DNA of 64,000 nt from an uncultured Serinicoccus sp. (GTDB lineage: Bacteria; Actinomycetota; Actinomycetes; Actinomycetales; Dermatophilaceae): NCBI RefSeq assembly GCF_947500995.1, contig NZ_CANMUA010000008.1, forward strand, positions 124,001 through 188,000, in the 5' to 3' direction. The stretch's first letter is position 1; each line of letters begins with the position of its first letter. Shown here piece by piece: positions 26,991 through 35,304 of this stretch. The position numbers and the translations under genes were made by a program. The notes beneath the pieces were generated by a model that saw only the letters and a program-made list of their open reading frames with translations, did no database searches and had not been told where the DNA came from.

Positions 26991-28643
26991 TCAGCCCTGG
27001 TCGGCCGGCGCGTCCTCGAGGGTGTCCTTCAGCGGCACGTGCTTGATCATGGCCGTGGCGAGGAAGACCAGCGCCAGGATCGGCAGGCCGATGAGGAAGG
27101 CCCCGTGCAGCTGGTCGGCCAGACCGGCGCGCAGCGCCTCCTGGACCACGGGCGGTACGCCGCCGAGCGCACCCGGGTCGAGGACGGCGCCCACGTCCAG
27201 GCTTCCGGCCTGCGCGGCGGCCTGCTCGCGCATCTGCGCCGGCAGGTGCGAGGCCACCGCGGCACCGAGCCCGCCGGTCATGATCGAGCCGTAGACCGCG
27301 ATCCCGACGGTCGAGCCGATGTTGCGGCTGAACTGGGTCGTCGCGGTGGCGACCCCGAGGTCGCGCCGGGCGACGACGTTCTGGACGACGAGGGTGTACT
27401 GCTGCATCGCCATCCCGAGACCGACGCCCACGACCGCCATCGACCCGAAGAGCTCCCACGGGCTGGAGGTCTCGGACAGCATCGTCAGCAGCCACACCCC
27501 TGAGGCCATGATGGCCACGCCGGTGAGCATGAACGGCTTGTAGTGGCCGGTCTTCGTCACCAGCAGCCCGGTGAGGATGCCCATGACGATGAGGCCGAGC
27601 ATCATCGGCATGAGGATGAGCCCGGACTGGGTGGCGTCCACGCCGAGCACGCCCTGCGCGAAGACCGGGATGTAGATGATCGACCCGAACATCACCATCG
27701 CCAGACCGAGACCGGCGACGTTGGCCCAGCTGAAGACGCTGTTCCGGAAGAGGCGCAGCGGCAGCAGCGGCTCGCTGGCCCGCAGCTCGACGACGACGAA
27801 GGCGGCCGCGGTGACCAGCCCGAGGGCGTAGAGACCGAGCACCTCGGCGGAGGCCCAGGGGTAGGTCGTGCCGCCCCAGCTCGTGGCCAGCAGGATGGAG
27901 ACCATGGCCACGGACAGCGTGACGATCCCGGCGACGTCGATCTTCGCCTCGCGGCGCTGGTGCGGCAGGTGCATGTGCCGCAGGACGAACCACAGGGTGA
28001 GCAGCCCGATCGGCAGGGTGGTGAAGAACAGCCAGCGCCAGCCGAGGTGGTCGGTGATGAGGCCGCCGGCGAGCGGCCCGGCCACCGAGGTGACGCCGAA
28101 GACGGCGCCCATGAGGCCCTGGTACTTCCCGCGCTGCCGGGCCGGGATGATGTCGCCGATGATGGTCTGCGACAGGGGCATGAGCGTGCCCATGCCGGCG
28201 CCCTGGATGGCGCGGCCGGCGACGAGCATCCAGAAGCTCCCGGCCAGGCCGGAGACGATCGAGCCGACCATGAAGATGACGAGACCGGCGAGATAGAAGG
28301 TCTTGCGCCCGTAGAGGTCGGACAGCTTGCCGACGACGGGGACGACCACGGCCGAGACGAGCATGGCGGCGGTGGCGACCCACGAGTAGTGGCTCATCCC
28401 GCCGAGGTCGGCGACGATCTGGGGCAGGGCCGGTCCGACGATGGTCTGGCTGATCGAGGCGACGAACATGCCCATCATCAGGCCGGCGAAGACGATCTTG
28501 TGCTCCCGGCTGAGGCGGAAGGCGGGGGCCGACGACGCCGTCGGGTCGACGGCGGTGGCGGCGGTCGAGGGGGTGTCGGTGGTCGAGGGGGTGGCGTCCT
28601 GGGTGTCGACGGGGCTGGGGCCCGTGCTGGTGCTGGCGGTCAT
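26991..28643 (-). CDS. EmrB/QacA-type multidrug MFS exporter
   Basis: Fourteen-TM drug:proton antiporter of 550 residues. A Ser/Thr-rich cytoplasmic N-terminal tail (about 45 residues) precedes FAGLMMGMFVASISQTIVGPALPQI, the family TM1, with motif A (GKLSDLYGRKTFYLAG) and motif C-like GAVFGVTSVAGPLAGG. The ATG at 28643 has AAGGA upstream. A MarR gene lies just upstream on the same strand with 62 bp between, so the pair is likely a single regulated unit. Substrates are not predictable. Confidence 0.9.
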   Translation of the reverse strand: MTASTSTGPSPVDTQDATPSTTDTPSTAATAVDPTASSAPAFRLSREHKIVFAGLMMGMFVASISQTIVGPALPQIVADLGGMSHYSWVATAAMLVSAVVVPVVGKLSDLYGRKTFYLAGLVIFMVGSIVSGLAGSFWMLVAGRAIQGAGMGTLMPLSQTIIGDIIPARQRGKYQGLMGAVFGVTSVAGPLAGGLITDHLGWRWLFFTTLPIGLLTLWFVLRHMHLPHQRREAKIDVAGIVTLSVAMVSILLATSWGGTTYPWASAEVLGLYALGLVTAAAFVVVELRASEPLLPLRLFRNSVFSWANVAGLGLAMVMFGSIIYIPVFAQGVLGVDATQSGLILMPMMLGLIVMGILTGLLVTKTGHYKPFMLTGVAIMASGVWLLTMLSETSSPWELFGSMAVVGVGLGMAMQQYTLVVQNVVARRDLGVATATTQFSRNIGSTVGIAVYGSIMTGGLGAAVASHLPAQMREQAAAQAGSLDVGAVLDPGALGGVPPVVQEALRAGLADQLHGAFLIGLPILALVFLATAMIKHVPLKDTLEDAPADQG

Positions 28644-28705
28644 CAGATCCTTGCTGGGTGGTGCGGTCGGGAGGCTGGTGGGGTGGGCGTGGCCGCCCGG
28701 GTCCC

Positions 28706-29143
28706 TCAGGGCGACTGACCGGAGGTATGCGTGCCGCGGGCCGACTCCAGCGAGTCGGCGAGGCGTCCGAGAAGGTCGGCGAGCTGCGCCTTCTCGCCCT
28801 CCGGCCAGTCGGCCAGGGTGTCGGTGACGAGCTCGACGCGGCGGGCGCGCTCCTGGGTCAGGGCCGCCAGCCCGGCCTCCGTGAGGCCGAGTACCTGGGC
28901 CCGACGGTCGGCGGGGTCGGGATGCCGCTCGACCAGGCCGCGCTCGGCCAGGGAGGCGAGGCGACGGCTCATGGTCGAGGGGTCCAGGCCCTCGGCCTGG
29001 GCCAGGTCCCGGGACCGGGTGCACTGCTGCCCGGCCAGCCGGACCAGGACCGCGACGTCGGTGGGCGCGAGATCCCCCTCCCGCTCGCGCAGGAAGCGGC
29101 CCATCGCCGCGAAGGTCCGTGCCAACTCCTCAGATAGTTGCAT
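28706..29143 (-). CDS. MarR-family repressor of the adjacent exporter
   Basis: Winged-helix regulator of 145 residues: DLAPTDVAVLVRLAGQQ, recognition helix GLDPSTMSRRLASLAERGLVER, wing HPDPADRRAQVLGLTEAG. It lies upstream of and co-directional with the multidrug exporter and probably represses both. An in-frame ATG thirteen codons earlier was passed over because it adds residues unlike the family. A 16-bp palindrome overlaps the start codon and would allow autorepression. Confidence 0.88.
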   Translation of the reverse strand: MQLSEELARTFAAMGRFLREREGDLAPTDVAVLVRLAGQQCTRSRDLAQAEGLDPSTMSRRLASLAERGLVERHPDPADRRAQVLGLTEAGLAALTQERARRVELVTDTLADWPEGEKAQLADLLGRLADSLESARGTHTSGQSP

Positions 29144-29157
29144 GATGCACACATCAT
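29142..29157. promoter_or_regulatory. ATGATG-N4-CATCAT palindrome at the marR start
   Basis: Perfect 6-bp arms at 29142-29147 and 29152-29157 covering the start codon of the MarR gene. Size and position suit a MarR dimer site for autoregulation. The site lies between marR and the divergent sigma factor gene at 29244. Confidence 0.4.
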
Positions 29158-29243
29158 ACACCCGTGCGCCGTGATCCCGCACGTCCGTCGGTGCGGGGTA
29201 CTAGCGTGAGAGGGGTCAGGTCGCACGGGTCGAGGGAGTCCGG

Positions 29244-30260
29244 ATGTCCACCACGCTGAGCCCGCAGCAGGAGCGCGAGTTCGAGGAGCTGACCGCACCG
29301 TTGCGCGGCGAGCTCATCGCGCACTGCTACCGCATGCTCGGGTCCGCCGGGGAGGCCGAGGACCTCGTGCAGGAGACCTACCTGAGGGCCTGGCGGGCCT
29401 TCGACCGGTTCGAGGGGCGGTCCTCGGTGCGGACGTGGATGTACACCATCGCCACCAACTCCTGCCTCACGGCGCTCAAGGGCCAGGCCCGCCGGCCGCT
29501 GCCCAGCGGGCTCGGGCAACCACCCGGCGACCCGGGGGTCCCGGTCGTCGAGGACCGCTCCCGCGACTGGCTCGAGCCGCTGCCGGACCGCGTCGTGTGG
29601 GGGCGTGACGTCATCCCCGTCGACCCGGCGCAGGCCGCCGTCGAGACCGAGGACACCCAGCTGGCGTTCGTCGCCGCGCTCCAGGACCTCCCCCCGCTCC
29701 AGCGGGCGGTGCTCGTGCTGCGCGACGTCCTGCAGCTCTCGGCGGCCGAGACCGCGCAGGCCCTCGAGACCACGGTGGCCGCGGTCAACTCCGCGCTCCA
29801 GCGCTCGCGGGCCACCATCGGCGACGGGCTCGAGCGGGCCGGCCGCCGGGTCAGCGAGCTCAGCCACGCCGAGCGGGAGGTGTTCGCCGCCTTCTGCGAC
29901 GCCTTCGAGCGCTACGACGTCCCAGCCGTCGTCGGGGTCATGACCGAGCAGGCCGTCTGGCAGATGCCGCCCTACGACCGCTACTACCTGGGCCCGGACG
30001 ACATCGCGGCGCTCATCGGTGGGCAGTGCCCGGCGACCGGGCCGCGCGACCTGCGGATGGTGCCGACCGTCGCCAACGGTCAGCCCGCGGCGGGGATGTA
30101 CCTCCGCGGGGAGGACGGGACGTACGAGGCCTTCCAGCTCTGCGTCGTCGACCTGCGGGACGGCCAGGTCAGCGGCGTCGTCGGCTTCTTCTCCGCCGAC
30201 GCCTTCCGCCGGGCCGGGCTGCCGCTCGTGCTCCGCGAGGACGCCGCGACGACGCTCTAG
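29244..30260 (+). CDS. ECF-type sigma factor with C-terminal SnoaL-like domain
   Basis: Sigma-70 family protein of 338 residues. Region 2 lies at about 20-90 (ELIAHCYRMLGSAGEAEDLVQETYLRAWRAF), region 4 at about 140-195 (LQDLPPLQRAVLVLRDVLQLSAAETAQ). A SnoaL/NTF2-like domain at about 208-330 follows, as in SigG/SigJ-like ECF groups where the fused domain modulates activity instead of an anti-sigma factor. No anti-sigma gene is adjacent. A TAGCGT hexamer at 29202-29207 could be its -10. The secreted ScyD-like gene downstream may belong to its regulon (inference). Confidence 0.88.
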   Translation: MSTTLSPQQEREFEELTAPLRGELIAHCYRMLGSAGEAEDLVQETYLRAWRAFDRFEGRSSVRTWMYTIATNSCLTALKGQARRPLPSGLGQPPGDPGVPVVEDRSRDWLEPLPDRVVWGRDVIPVDPAQAAVETEDTQLAFVAALQDLPPLQRAVLVLRDVLQLSAAETAQALETTVAAVNSALQRSRATIGDGLERAGRRVSELSHAEREVFAAFCDAFERYDVPAVVGVMTEQAVWQMPPYDRYYLGPDDIAALIGGQCPATGPRDLRMVPTVANGQPAAGMYLRGEDGTYEAFQLCVVDLRDGQVSGVVGFFSADAFRRAGLPLVLREDAATTL

Positions 30261-30289
30261 CACCACCCGCACCCTCTGCCACGGAGCCT

Positions 30290-30306
30290 CTTGACACCGC
30301 GTCAAG
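30290..30306. promoter_or_regulatory. CTTGAC-N5-GTCAAG inverted repeat
   Basis: Perfect 6-bp arms (30290-30295 and 30301-30306) between the sigma factor and the ScyD-like gene. TTGAC within the left arm could serve as a -35 element. The repeat could equally be an operator or a short hairpin after the sigma factor gene. Confidence 0.35.
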
Positions 30307-30413
30307 GCAGCAGGAGCATGCGAGCAGCGGCGGCCGGGTGTGACGCAGGGGCCGTCGCATCTGGACGAGCCCAACCGAGCCCGCCCTCCACATCGTGAAC
30401 CGGAGGTCTGGAC

Positions 30414-31526
30414 ATGCGTCGATCCACCCTTGCCGTGGCAGCCAGCGTGCTGGCGCTCACGGCGTCTCTTCTCACCGCACCGGCACAGGCCCACACCAAC
30501 GAGCCTCGTGTCGTCGTCGACGGACTGGTCGGGCCGCTGAGCCTGGCCGTCGGGTCCGGACACGTCTATCTGACCCAGAACTTCAGCGGTCAGCTCTCCA
30601 AGGTCAAGCGGGGCACGGTCAGGACCGTGTACCAGGTGCCGGAGACCGGCAGCCTGGGCGGCGTGGCCACCAGCCGGGGCAAGACGTACCACCTGGAGAG
30701 CGACCTCTCCGGGGAGACGCCGACCAGCCACGTGGTCCGGACCTCGTGGGACGGCACCCGGAAGGTGGTCAGCGACGACCTGTGGCAGCACGAGATCCAG
30801 AACAACCCGGACGCCGGGGTGAGCTACGGCTTCGTCGGGCTGAACTCCTCGTGCGCCGAGGAGCTCGGCGCCTGGGAGGAGGCCTCGGACTCCCCGCCCC
30901 TGTCGGAGTACACCGGCATCGTGGAGTCCAACGCCTACCAGCTCAAGGTCAGCGGGCACCGTGCCTACGTGGCGGACGCGGCGGCCAACGCGGTCCTCGA
31001 GGTCGACCTGCGCACCGGTGACATCTCGACCGCGGCGGTGCTGCCCGTGTTCGACATCACCTTCACCGAGGAGCTCAAGGCCGGCCTGGAGGGGTCGCTG
31101 CCCCCCGGCGCGGACCCGCTCCCCGACTGCCTGGTCGGCGAGGACTACGTCCCCGAGTCGGTGCCCACCGACGTGGCGGTGGACCACAAGGGCCGGCTCT
31201 ACGTCACCACCCTGGGCGGCGCGGCCGGCGAGATCCTCCCGCTGAGCCGGGTGTACCGCATCGACCGGCACGGGCACGCCACCACGGTCGCCCGTGGCCT
31301 GTACGGCGCGACCGGGCTGGACCGGGCCCGCGACGGCCACCTCGTCGTGGCGGAGCTGTTCGGTGGTGAGGTCTCCGTGGTCCGCCCGGGCAGCTGGAGG
31401 GCCCGCACCCTGTTCACCGTCGACTCGCCCTCGGACGTGGCGCTCTCCGGCAAGCGGGTCTACGCGACCACGGGAGCGTTCGGCAACGGGGCCCTGGTGA
31501 AGTACGACCTCGGTCGACGCCGCTGA
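30414..31526 (+). CDS. ScyD/ScyE-family secreted beta-propeller protein
   Basis: Exported protein of 370 residues. A signal peptide (RRSTLAVAASVLALTASLLTAPAQA) is cleaved near residue 26. The body is built of propeller-like repeats: GLVGPLSLAVGSGHVYL, VPTDVAVDHKGRLYVTTL, GATGLDRARDGHLVVAEL, DSPSDVALSGKRVYAT. Cyanobacterial ScyD/ScyE lie in the scytonemin cluster, but actinobacterial members are widespread and of unknown function. Two cysteines may form a disulfide. It follows the sigma factor gene with a palindrome in between. GGAGG lies 6 bases before the ATG. Confidence 0.82.
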   Translation: MRRSTLAVAASVLALTASLLTAPAQAHTNEPRVVVDGLVGPLSLAVGSGHVYLTQNFSGQLSKVKRGTVRTVYQVPETGSLGGVATSRGKTYHLESDLSGETPTSHVVRTSWDGTRKVVSDDLWQHEIQNNPDAGVSYGFVGLNSSCAEELGAWEEASDSPPLSEYTGIVESNAYQLKVSGHRAYVADAAANAVLEVDLRTGDISTAAVLPVFDITFTEELKAGLEGSLPPGADPLPDCLVGEDYVPESVPTDVAVDHKGRLYVTTLGGAAGEILPLSRVYRIDRHGHATTVARGLYGATGLDRARDGHLVVAELFGGEVSVVRPGSWRARTLFTVDSPSDVALSGKRVYATTGAFGNGALVKYDLGRRR

Positions 31527-31535
31527 CCCGGTGAC

Positions 31536-32135
31536 TCAGGCGGTGCTGCGGCCGGCGACCGAGGCGATCCCCAGCCAGGTGTGCCGGTTGCCGGCCCAGC
31601 ACCAGCCCAGCTTCGGTGCGTCCTTGCGGTCCCGGCCGTCGCGGCCGGTGCCGTTGCTGATCCACAGGGCCGGGACGCGGGCGTCCAGGCCGGGGCCGCC
31701 GGCGCGCGGGCGGCGCGACCCGGTGGTCATGAAGCAGTGGTTCCGCTCGAGGACCTCGGGCTGCTGGAGCACCCAGGCCACGCCCTCGGCGGCGGTCATG
31801 AGGTCGCGCCCCCGGGCCCGGATCTGCGGGTCGACCTCGTCGGGGCTGCGGTCGGCGTGCTCGTCGCCGCGCTCGGGGGCGTGAACGGCATACAGGTCCG
31901 TGTCCGGGACCTCGACCCCCGGCGCCGGGCCGAACTCCGCCAGGTCGGTCAGGTCCTCGACGACGAACCCGGGCCGGTCGCCGCGCCGCAGCAGCGGCAC
32001 GAGGTCGGCCACCGGTACCAGCCGGGGATGCACGACGAGCAGGTCGCCGACGAGTCCCGGCGGGAGGTGAGGGACCGGCACCCCCAGCTCCGCGAGGCGT
32101 CGGTGCTGGGCGGTCAGGTCGGGGAGCGGGCGCAC
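31536..32135 (-). CDS. DUF5701-like uncharacterised protein
   Basis: Protein of 199 residues with the conserved blocks I associate with DUF5701: DRPGFVVEDLTDLAEFGP, AERGDEHADRSPDE-like text, RNHCFMTTGSR, and a well-kept C-terminal WISNGTGRDGRDRKDAPKLG followed by WCWAGNRHTWLGIAS. Function unknown; no signal peptide or TM segment. Convergent with the ScyD-like gene (9 bp apart) and divergent from the aldo-keto reductase. Confidence 0.72.
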   Translation of the reverse strand: MRPLPDLTAQHRRLAELGVPVPHLPPGLVGDLLVVHPRLVPVADLVPLLRRGDRPGFVVEDLTDLAEFGPAPGVEVPDTDLYAVHAPERGDEHADRSPDEVDPQIRARGRDLMTAAEGVAWVLQQPEVLERNHCFMTTGSRRPRAGGPGLDARVPALWISNGTGRDGRDRKDAPKLGWCWAGNRHTWLGIASVAGRSTA

Positions 32136-32251
32136 GGTCCTCCTGGATCTCGGGAGGGTCTACAACGCCGGCGCAACCGGTCTCATTCCCGTCGTCGAAG
32201 GGGTGGGGGCCGGGCAGGACGAGCCCGGGAGGGCGGCATACCGTGGAGGGT

Positions 32252-33256
32252 ATGGAGTTCAGATACCTCGGAAACAGCGGCCTCAAGATCAGCGAGATCA
32301 CCTACGGCAACTGGCTCACCCACGGGAGCCAGGTCGAGAACGAGGTCGCGCACCAGTGCGTGCGCGCCGCGCTCGACGCCGGCATCAGCACCTTCGACAC
32401 CGCGGACGTCTACGCCAACACCAAGGCGGAGACCGTGCTCGGCGAGGCCCTCCAGGGCGAGCGCCGGGAGAGCCTGGAGATCTTCACCAAGGTCTACTGG
32501 CCGACCGGCCCGGGCGGCAAGAACGACACCGGCCTGTCCCGCAAGCACATCATGGAGTCCATCGACGGCAGCCTCTTGCGGCTGCGGACCGACTACGTCG
32601 ACCTCTACCAGGCGCACCGCTACGACACGGAGACGCCGCTGGAGGAGACCATGCAGGCCTTCGCCGACGTCGTGCGGCAGGGCAAGGCGCTCTACATCGG
32701 CGTGAGCGAGTGGACCGCCGACCAGATCCGCGCCGGGCACGCGCTGGCCAAGGACCTGGGCATCCAGCTCATCTCCTCCCAGCCGCAGTACTCCATGCTG
32801 TGGCGGGTCATCGAGCCCGAGGTCGTGCCGACCTGCGAGGAGCTCGGGATCTCCCAGATCGTCTGGAGCCCGATGGCGCAGGGCGTGCTCTCCGGCAAGT
32901 ACCTCCCCGGCCAGCAGCCCACCGAGGGCCGCGCCGCGGACGAGTCGATGGGCAAGGGCATGCAGGGCTTCATGCGCGACGAGACGCTGCGCGCGGTGCA
33001 GGAGCTCAAGCCGCTGGCCGAGGAGGCCGGCCTCACCATGCCGCAGCTGGCCGTCGCGTGGGTGCTGCAGAACCCCAACGTCGCGGCCGCCCTCGTGGGC
33101 GCGTCCAAGCCCTCGCAGGTCGAGGACAACGTCAAGGCCGCCGGTGTCACCCTCGACGCCGACCTCATGGCCAAGATCGACGACGCCGTCGGTGGGGTCG
33201 CCGAGAAGGACCCGGGCAAGACCGCGGAGAACGCGCCGCAGACCCGCGTCGCCTGA
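32252..33256 (+). CDS. aldo-keto reductase (Kv-beta-like subgroup)
   Basis: NADPH-dependent oxidoreductase of 334 residues with a TIM barrel. The catalytic tetrad is visible: Asp49 and Tyr54 in TFDTADVYANT, Lys80 in FTKVYWP, and His122 in LYQAHRYD. The N-terminus MEFRYLGNSGLKISEITYGNW is typical of the group related to potassium-channel beta subunits and YghZ/Gpr. ATG at 32252 is preferred to a GTG three codons earlier: GGAGG precedes it and TACCGT at 32239-32244 is 7 nt upstream. Monocistronic, ended by a strong hairpin. Confidence 0.92.
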   Translation: MEFRYLGNSGLKISEITYGNWLTHGSQVENEVAHQCVRAALDAGISTFDTADVYANTKAETVLGEALQGERRESLEIFTKVYWPTGPGGKNDTGLSRKHIMESIDGSLLRLRTDYVDLYQAHRYDTETPLEETMQAFADVVRQGKALYIGVSEWTADQIRAGHALAKDLGIQLISSQPQYSMLWRVIEPEVVPTCEELGISQIVWSPMAQGVLSGKYLPGQQPTEGRAADESMGKGMQGFMRDETLRAVQELKPLAEEAGLTMPQLAVAWVLQNPNVAAALVGASKPSQVEDNVKAAGVTLDADLMAKIDDAVGGVAEKDPGKTAENAPQTRVA

Positions 33257-33279
33257 GCAGCGCCGCACCGCGTGACACC

Positions 33280-33312
33280 AGCGCCGCGTCCGGCCCCGCC
33301 GGACGCGGCGCT
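33280..33312 (+). terminator. 14-bp perfect hairpin after the aldo-keto reductase gene
   Basis: Arms AGCGCCGCGTCCGG at 33280-33293 and its complement at 33299-33312, 5-base loop, then CGGTCGTTGTG. It starts 24 bp after the stop codon of the aldo-keto reductase gene. Confidence 0.75.
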
Positions 33313-33353
33313 CGGTCGTTGTGCCTCCTCGCCGGCGGTGGCAGTCTTGGACC

Positions 33354-33977
33354 ATGAGACTGTCCGAGGTCTTCGCCCGACACAGTGACGCCGACGACGA
33401 CGCACCGATGCTGGTCACCCCGGCCATCCGCCCCTCGGCCCGGGAGCAGCTCGCGACGCTGGAGCGCCTGGGGCTCTCCCCCCAGGACGGCGTCACCGAG
33501 GCGGACCTGCTCGCAGACCGCGAGGTCGCCCAGGCGGTGCGGCAGCACCCCTATGTCGCGGTCATGCACTGCCTGGCGCGCGACGCCGACGGCGGGCTGA
33601 CCCACCACCCGCACGTCACCACGGTCGACCTGGAGCATGTCGTCGGCCCCGACTCCTACCCCGACCTCGTGCGCAAGCTGGCCGCCGCCGCCGGTTCGAC
33701 CAGCGAGCTCGGGGAGGTGCGCGGCGGCGTCGACCGAGAGCGCAACCGGTGGGTCGTCCGCTTCCGGCTCGGGCGCATCACCCGCGAGATCCACCCCCGC
33801 CTCGACCACGACAACGCCGACCTGGACGTCCTGCCCTGGATCTTCGACGCGGTCTGCCTGCCCGGCCAGGCCAGCGCCTTCGTCCGGCACGGCCAGAAGA
33901 TCACCGTGGCCTACGTGCCGCGCTGGCACGTCGACGAGCTCCAGCGGGTGCTGGACCGCTGGGCGTTCGCCGCCTGA
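33354..33977 (+). CDS. uncharacterised 207-residue protein
   Basis: I do not recognise a family. The protein is soluble, acidic at the N-terminus (MRLSEVFARHSDADDDA), with an alpha/beta middle (HPYVAVMHCLARDADGGLTHHPHVTTVDLEHV) and WIFDAVCLPGQASAFVRHGQKITVAYV near the end. Codon use matches neighbours and the frame is uninterrupted, so it is a real gene. CAGTCT six bases before the ATG may be a degenerate -10 element. Convergent with the GH32 gene with 21 bp between them. Confidence 0.72.
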   Translation: MRLSEVFARHSDADDDAPMLVTPAIRPSAREQLATLERLGLSPQDGVTEADLLADREVAQAVRQHPYVAVMHCLARDADGGLTHHPHVTTVDLEHVVGPDSYPDLVRKLAAAAGSTSELGEVRGGVDRERNRWVVRFRLGRITREIHPRLDHDNADLDVLPWIFDAVCLPGQASAFVRHGQKITVAYVPRWHVDELQRVLDRWAFAA

Positions 33978-33998
33978 GCCGCCGCTGCCCCGGGCCCC

Positions 33999-35198
33999 TC
34001 AGGCCGGGTCGGCCGGGTCCGCCCAGTGCCACGGCACCGGGTCCCGGAAGCTCGCCGGCGGCCCCTGCGCGGGGTAGATCTCCAGGACCGACCCGTCGAC
34101 GAGGACCCGGCTGCCCGCGGGCAGGGACCGCCCGCCCAGCCGGGGGTGCTCCAGGTCGGCACCCCCGGTGCCGACCTCGAGACTGAGCTGGCCCTCGAGG
34201 CGAGCGCCGGGCACGGGCGTGGCCCCCTGCCACGGCAGCCCCTGGGCGGCCAGCGGGTCCAGCACCAGGCGGGGGGACCCACCCTCCAGCACCAGCCGGC
34301 GCGGCACGGTCATGCACCCGGCGTGGTCGCCGGCGCTCTCCTCCGGCCCGTCCTCGCGGACCCACCCCATGAGCCAGAAGCCCTCGCGGCCGTCCGGGGC
34401 GAGCTGCGGGGCGTAGAAGTCGGCCCCGTCGTCCAGCAGGTCCACCCGGTCCACGACGAGGGCCGGACGGCCGGCCTCGTCGGACCCGAGGTCACCGGTG
34501 CAGGCCACCACCTGGCCGAGCACACCCCGGTCGTGCAGGGACACCACGAGCGAGGCCCGCCCCTCCCACACCGCCAGCTGCGGGCACTCCCAGACGTCCG
34601 CCGGCAGGGCCCCCGCGAGCGCCTCGTCGGCCCCGGTGAGCCAGACCCCGAGGTACTCCCACCGCTCGATGTCGTCGCAGCCGTAGAGCAGGATCGCCGG
34701 CGTCCCCGAGCGCAGCCCGGCGCCGAGCACGGCATACCGGTGTCCGCCGTGCCAGAAGACGAACGGGTCGCGCATCACGGCGACGTCGTCGACCTCGGGG
34801 GTGGTGGCGACGACCACGGGGTCCGACCACGTGTCGAGGCCGTCGTCCTGCGCCCACCTCAGGCACACCGTGCTGCGCCCGTCCGCGTGGGTCACCCCGG
34901 AGTAGACGGCGGCGGGGCGCTCCAGCCCGGTGACGAGGACCCCGGACCAGCAGCCGACGCTGTCCGGCCCTCCAGGCTGCGGCGTGAAGGCCACCGGGTG
35001 CTCGCGCCAGCGCAGCAGGTCGGTGCTGCTCGCGTGCCCCCAGGCGATCTGCCGGTGCCACGGGCCCTGCGGGTTGTGCTGGAAGAAGACGTGCCAGCGC
35101 CCCTGGTGGAAGACCATCCCGTTGGGGTCGTTGAGCCAGCCCCGGGCCGGGCGCAGGTGGTAGGCCGTGGGCGCTCCCCCGGTCGTGGACAGGCTCAT
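33999..35198 (-). CDS. glycoside hydrolase family 32 (beta-fructosidase)
   Basis: Hydrolase of 399 residues acting on sucrose, fructans or sucrose 6-phosphate. All three GH32 acidic motifs are present: nucleophile Asp24 in WLNDPNG, Asp144 in MRDPFVF, and acid/base Glu204 in WECPQ. A short C-terminal beta-sandwich follows (VLVDGSVLEIYPAQG). No signal peptide, so it acts inside the cell. No PTS, ABC transporter or fructokinase gene adjoins it, so how substrate enters is not shown here. GAGGAGC precedes the ATG. Confidence 0.92.
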   Translation of the reverse strand: MSLSTTGGAPTAYHLRPARGWLNDPNGMVFHQGRWHVFFQHNPQGPWHRQIAWGHASSTDLLRWREHPVAFTPQPGGPDSVGCWSGVLVTGLERPAAVYSGVTHADGRSTVCLRWAQDDGLDTWSDPVVVATTPEVDDVAVMRDPFVFWHGGHRYAVLGAGLRSGTPAILLYGCDDIERWEYLGVWLTGADEALAGALPADVWECPQLAVWEGRASLVVSLHDRGVLGQVVACTGDLGSDEAGRPALVVDRVDLLDDGADFYAPQLAPDGREGFWLMGWVREDGPEESAGDHAGCMTVPRRLVLEGGSPRLVLDPLAAQGLPWQGATPVPGARLEGQLSLEVGTGGADLEHPRLGGRSLPAGSRVLVDGSVLEIYPAQGPPASFRDPVPWHWADPADPA

Positions 35199-35304
35199 CG
35201 GTGCTCCTCGCTCAGGCACGGTCCGCGGGCCACCGGCCGCGATGTCCCGCCCACTGTGCGAGAGGCCGCGGAGGGTGTCAACCCGCACCTGAGAGGCTGG
35301 TCCC

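Noticed and set aside
32239-32251. GGCATACC word as a dedicated promoter element
   Set aside because: It coincides with -10-like TACCNT before a few genes (32239, 39594, 42660) but most copies lie inside coding regions, so promoter function cannot explain its abundance.
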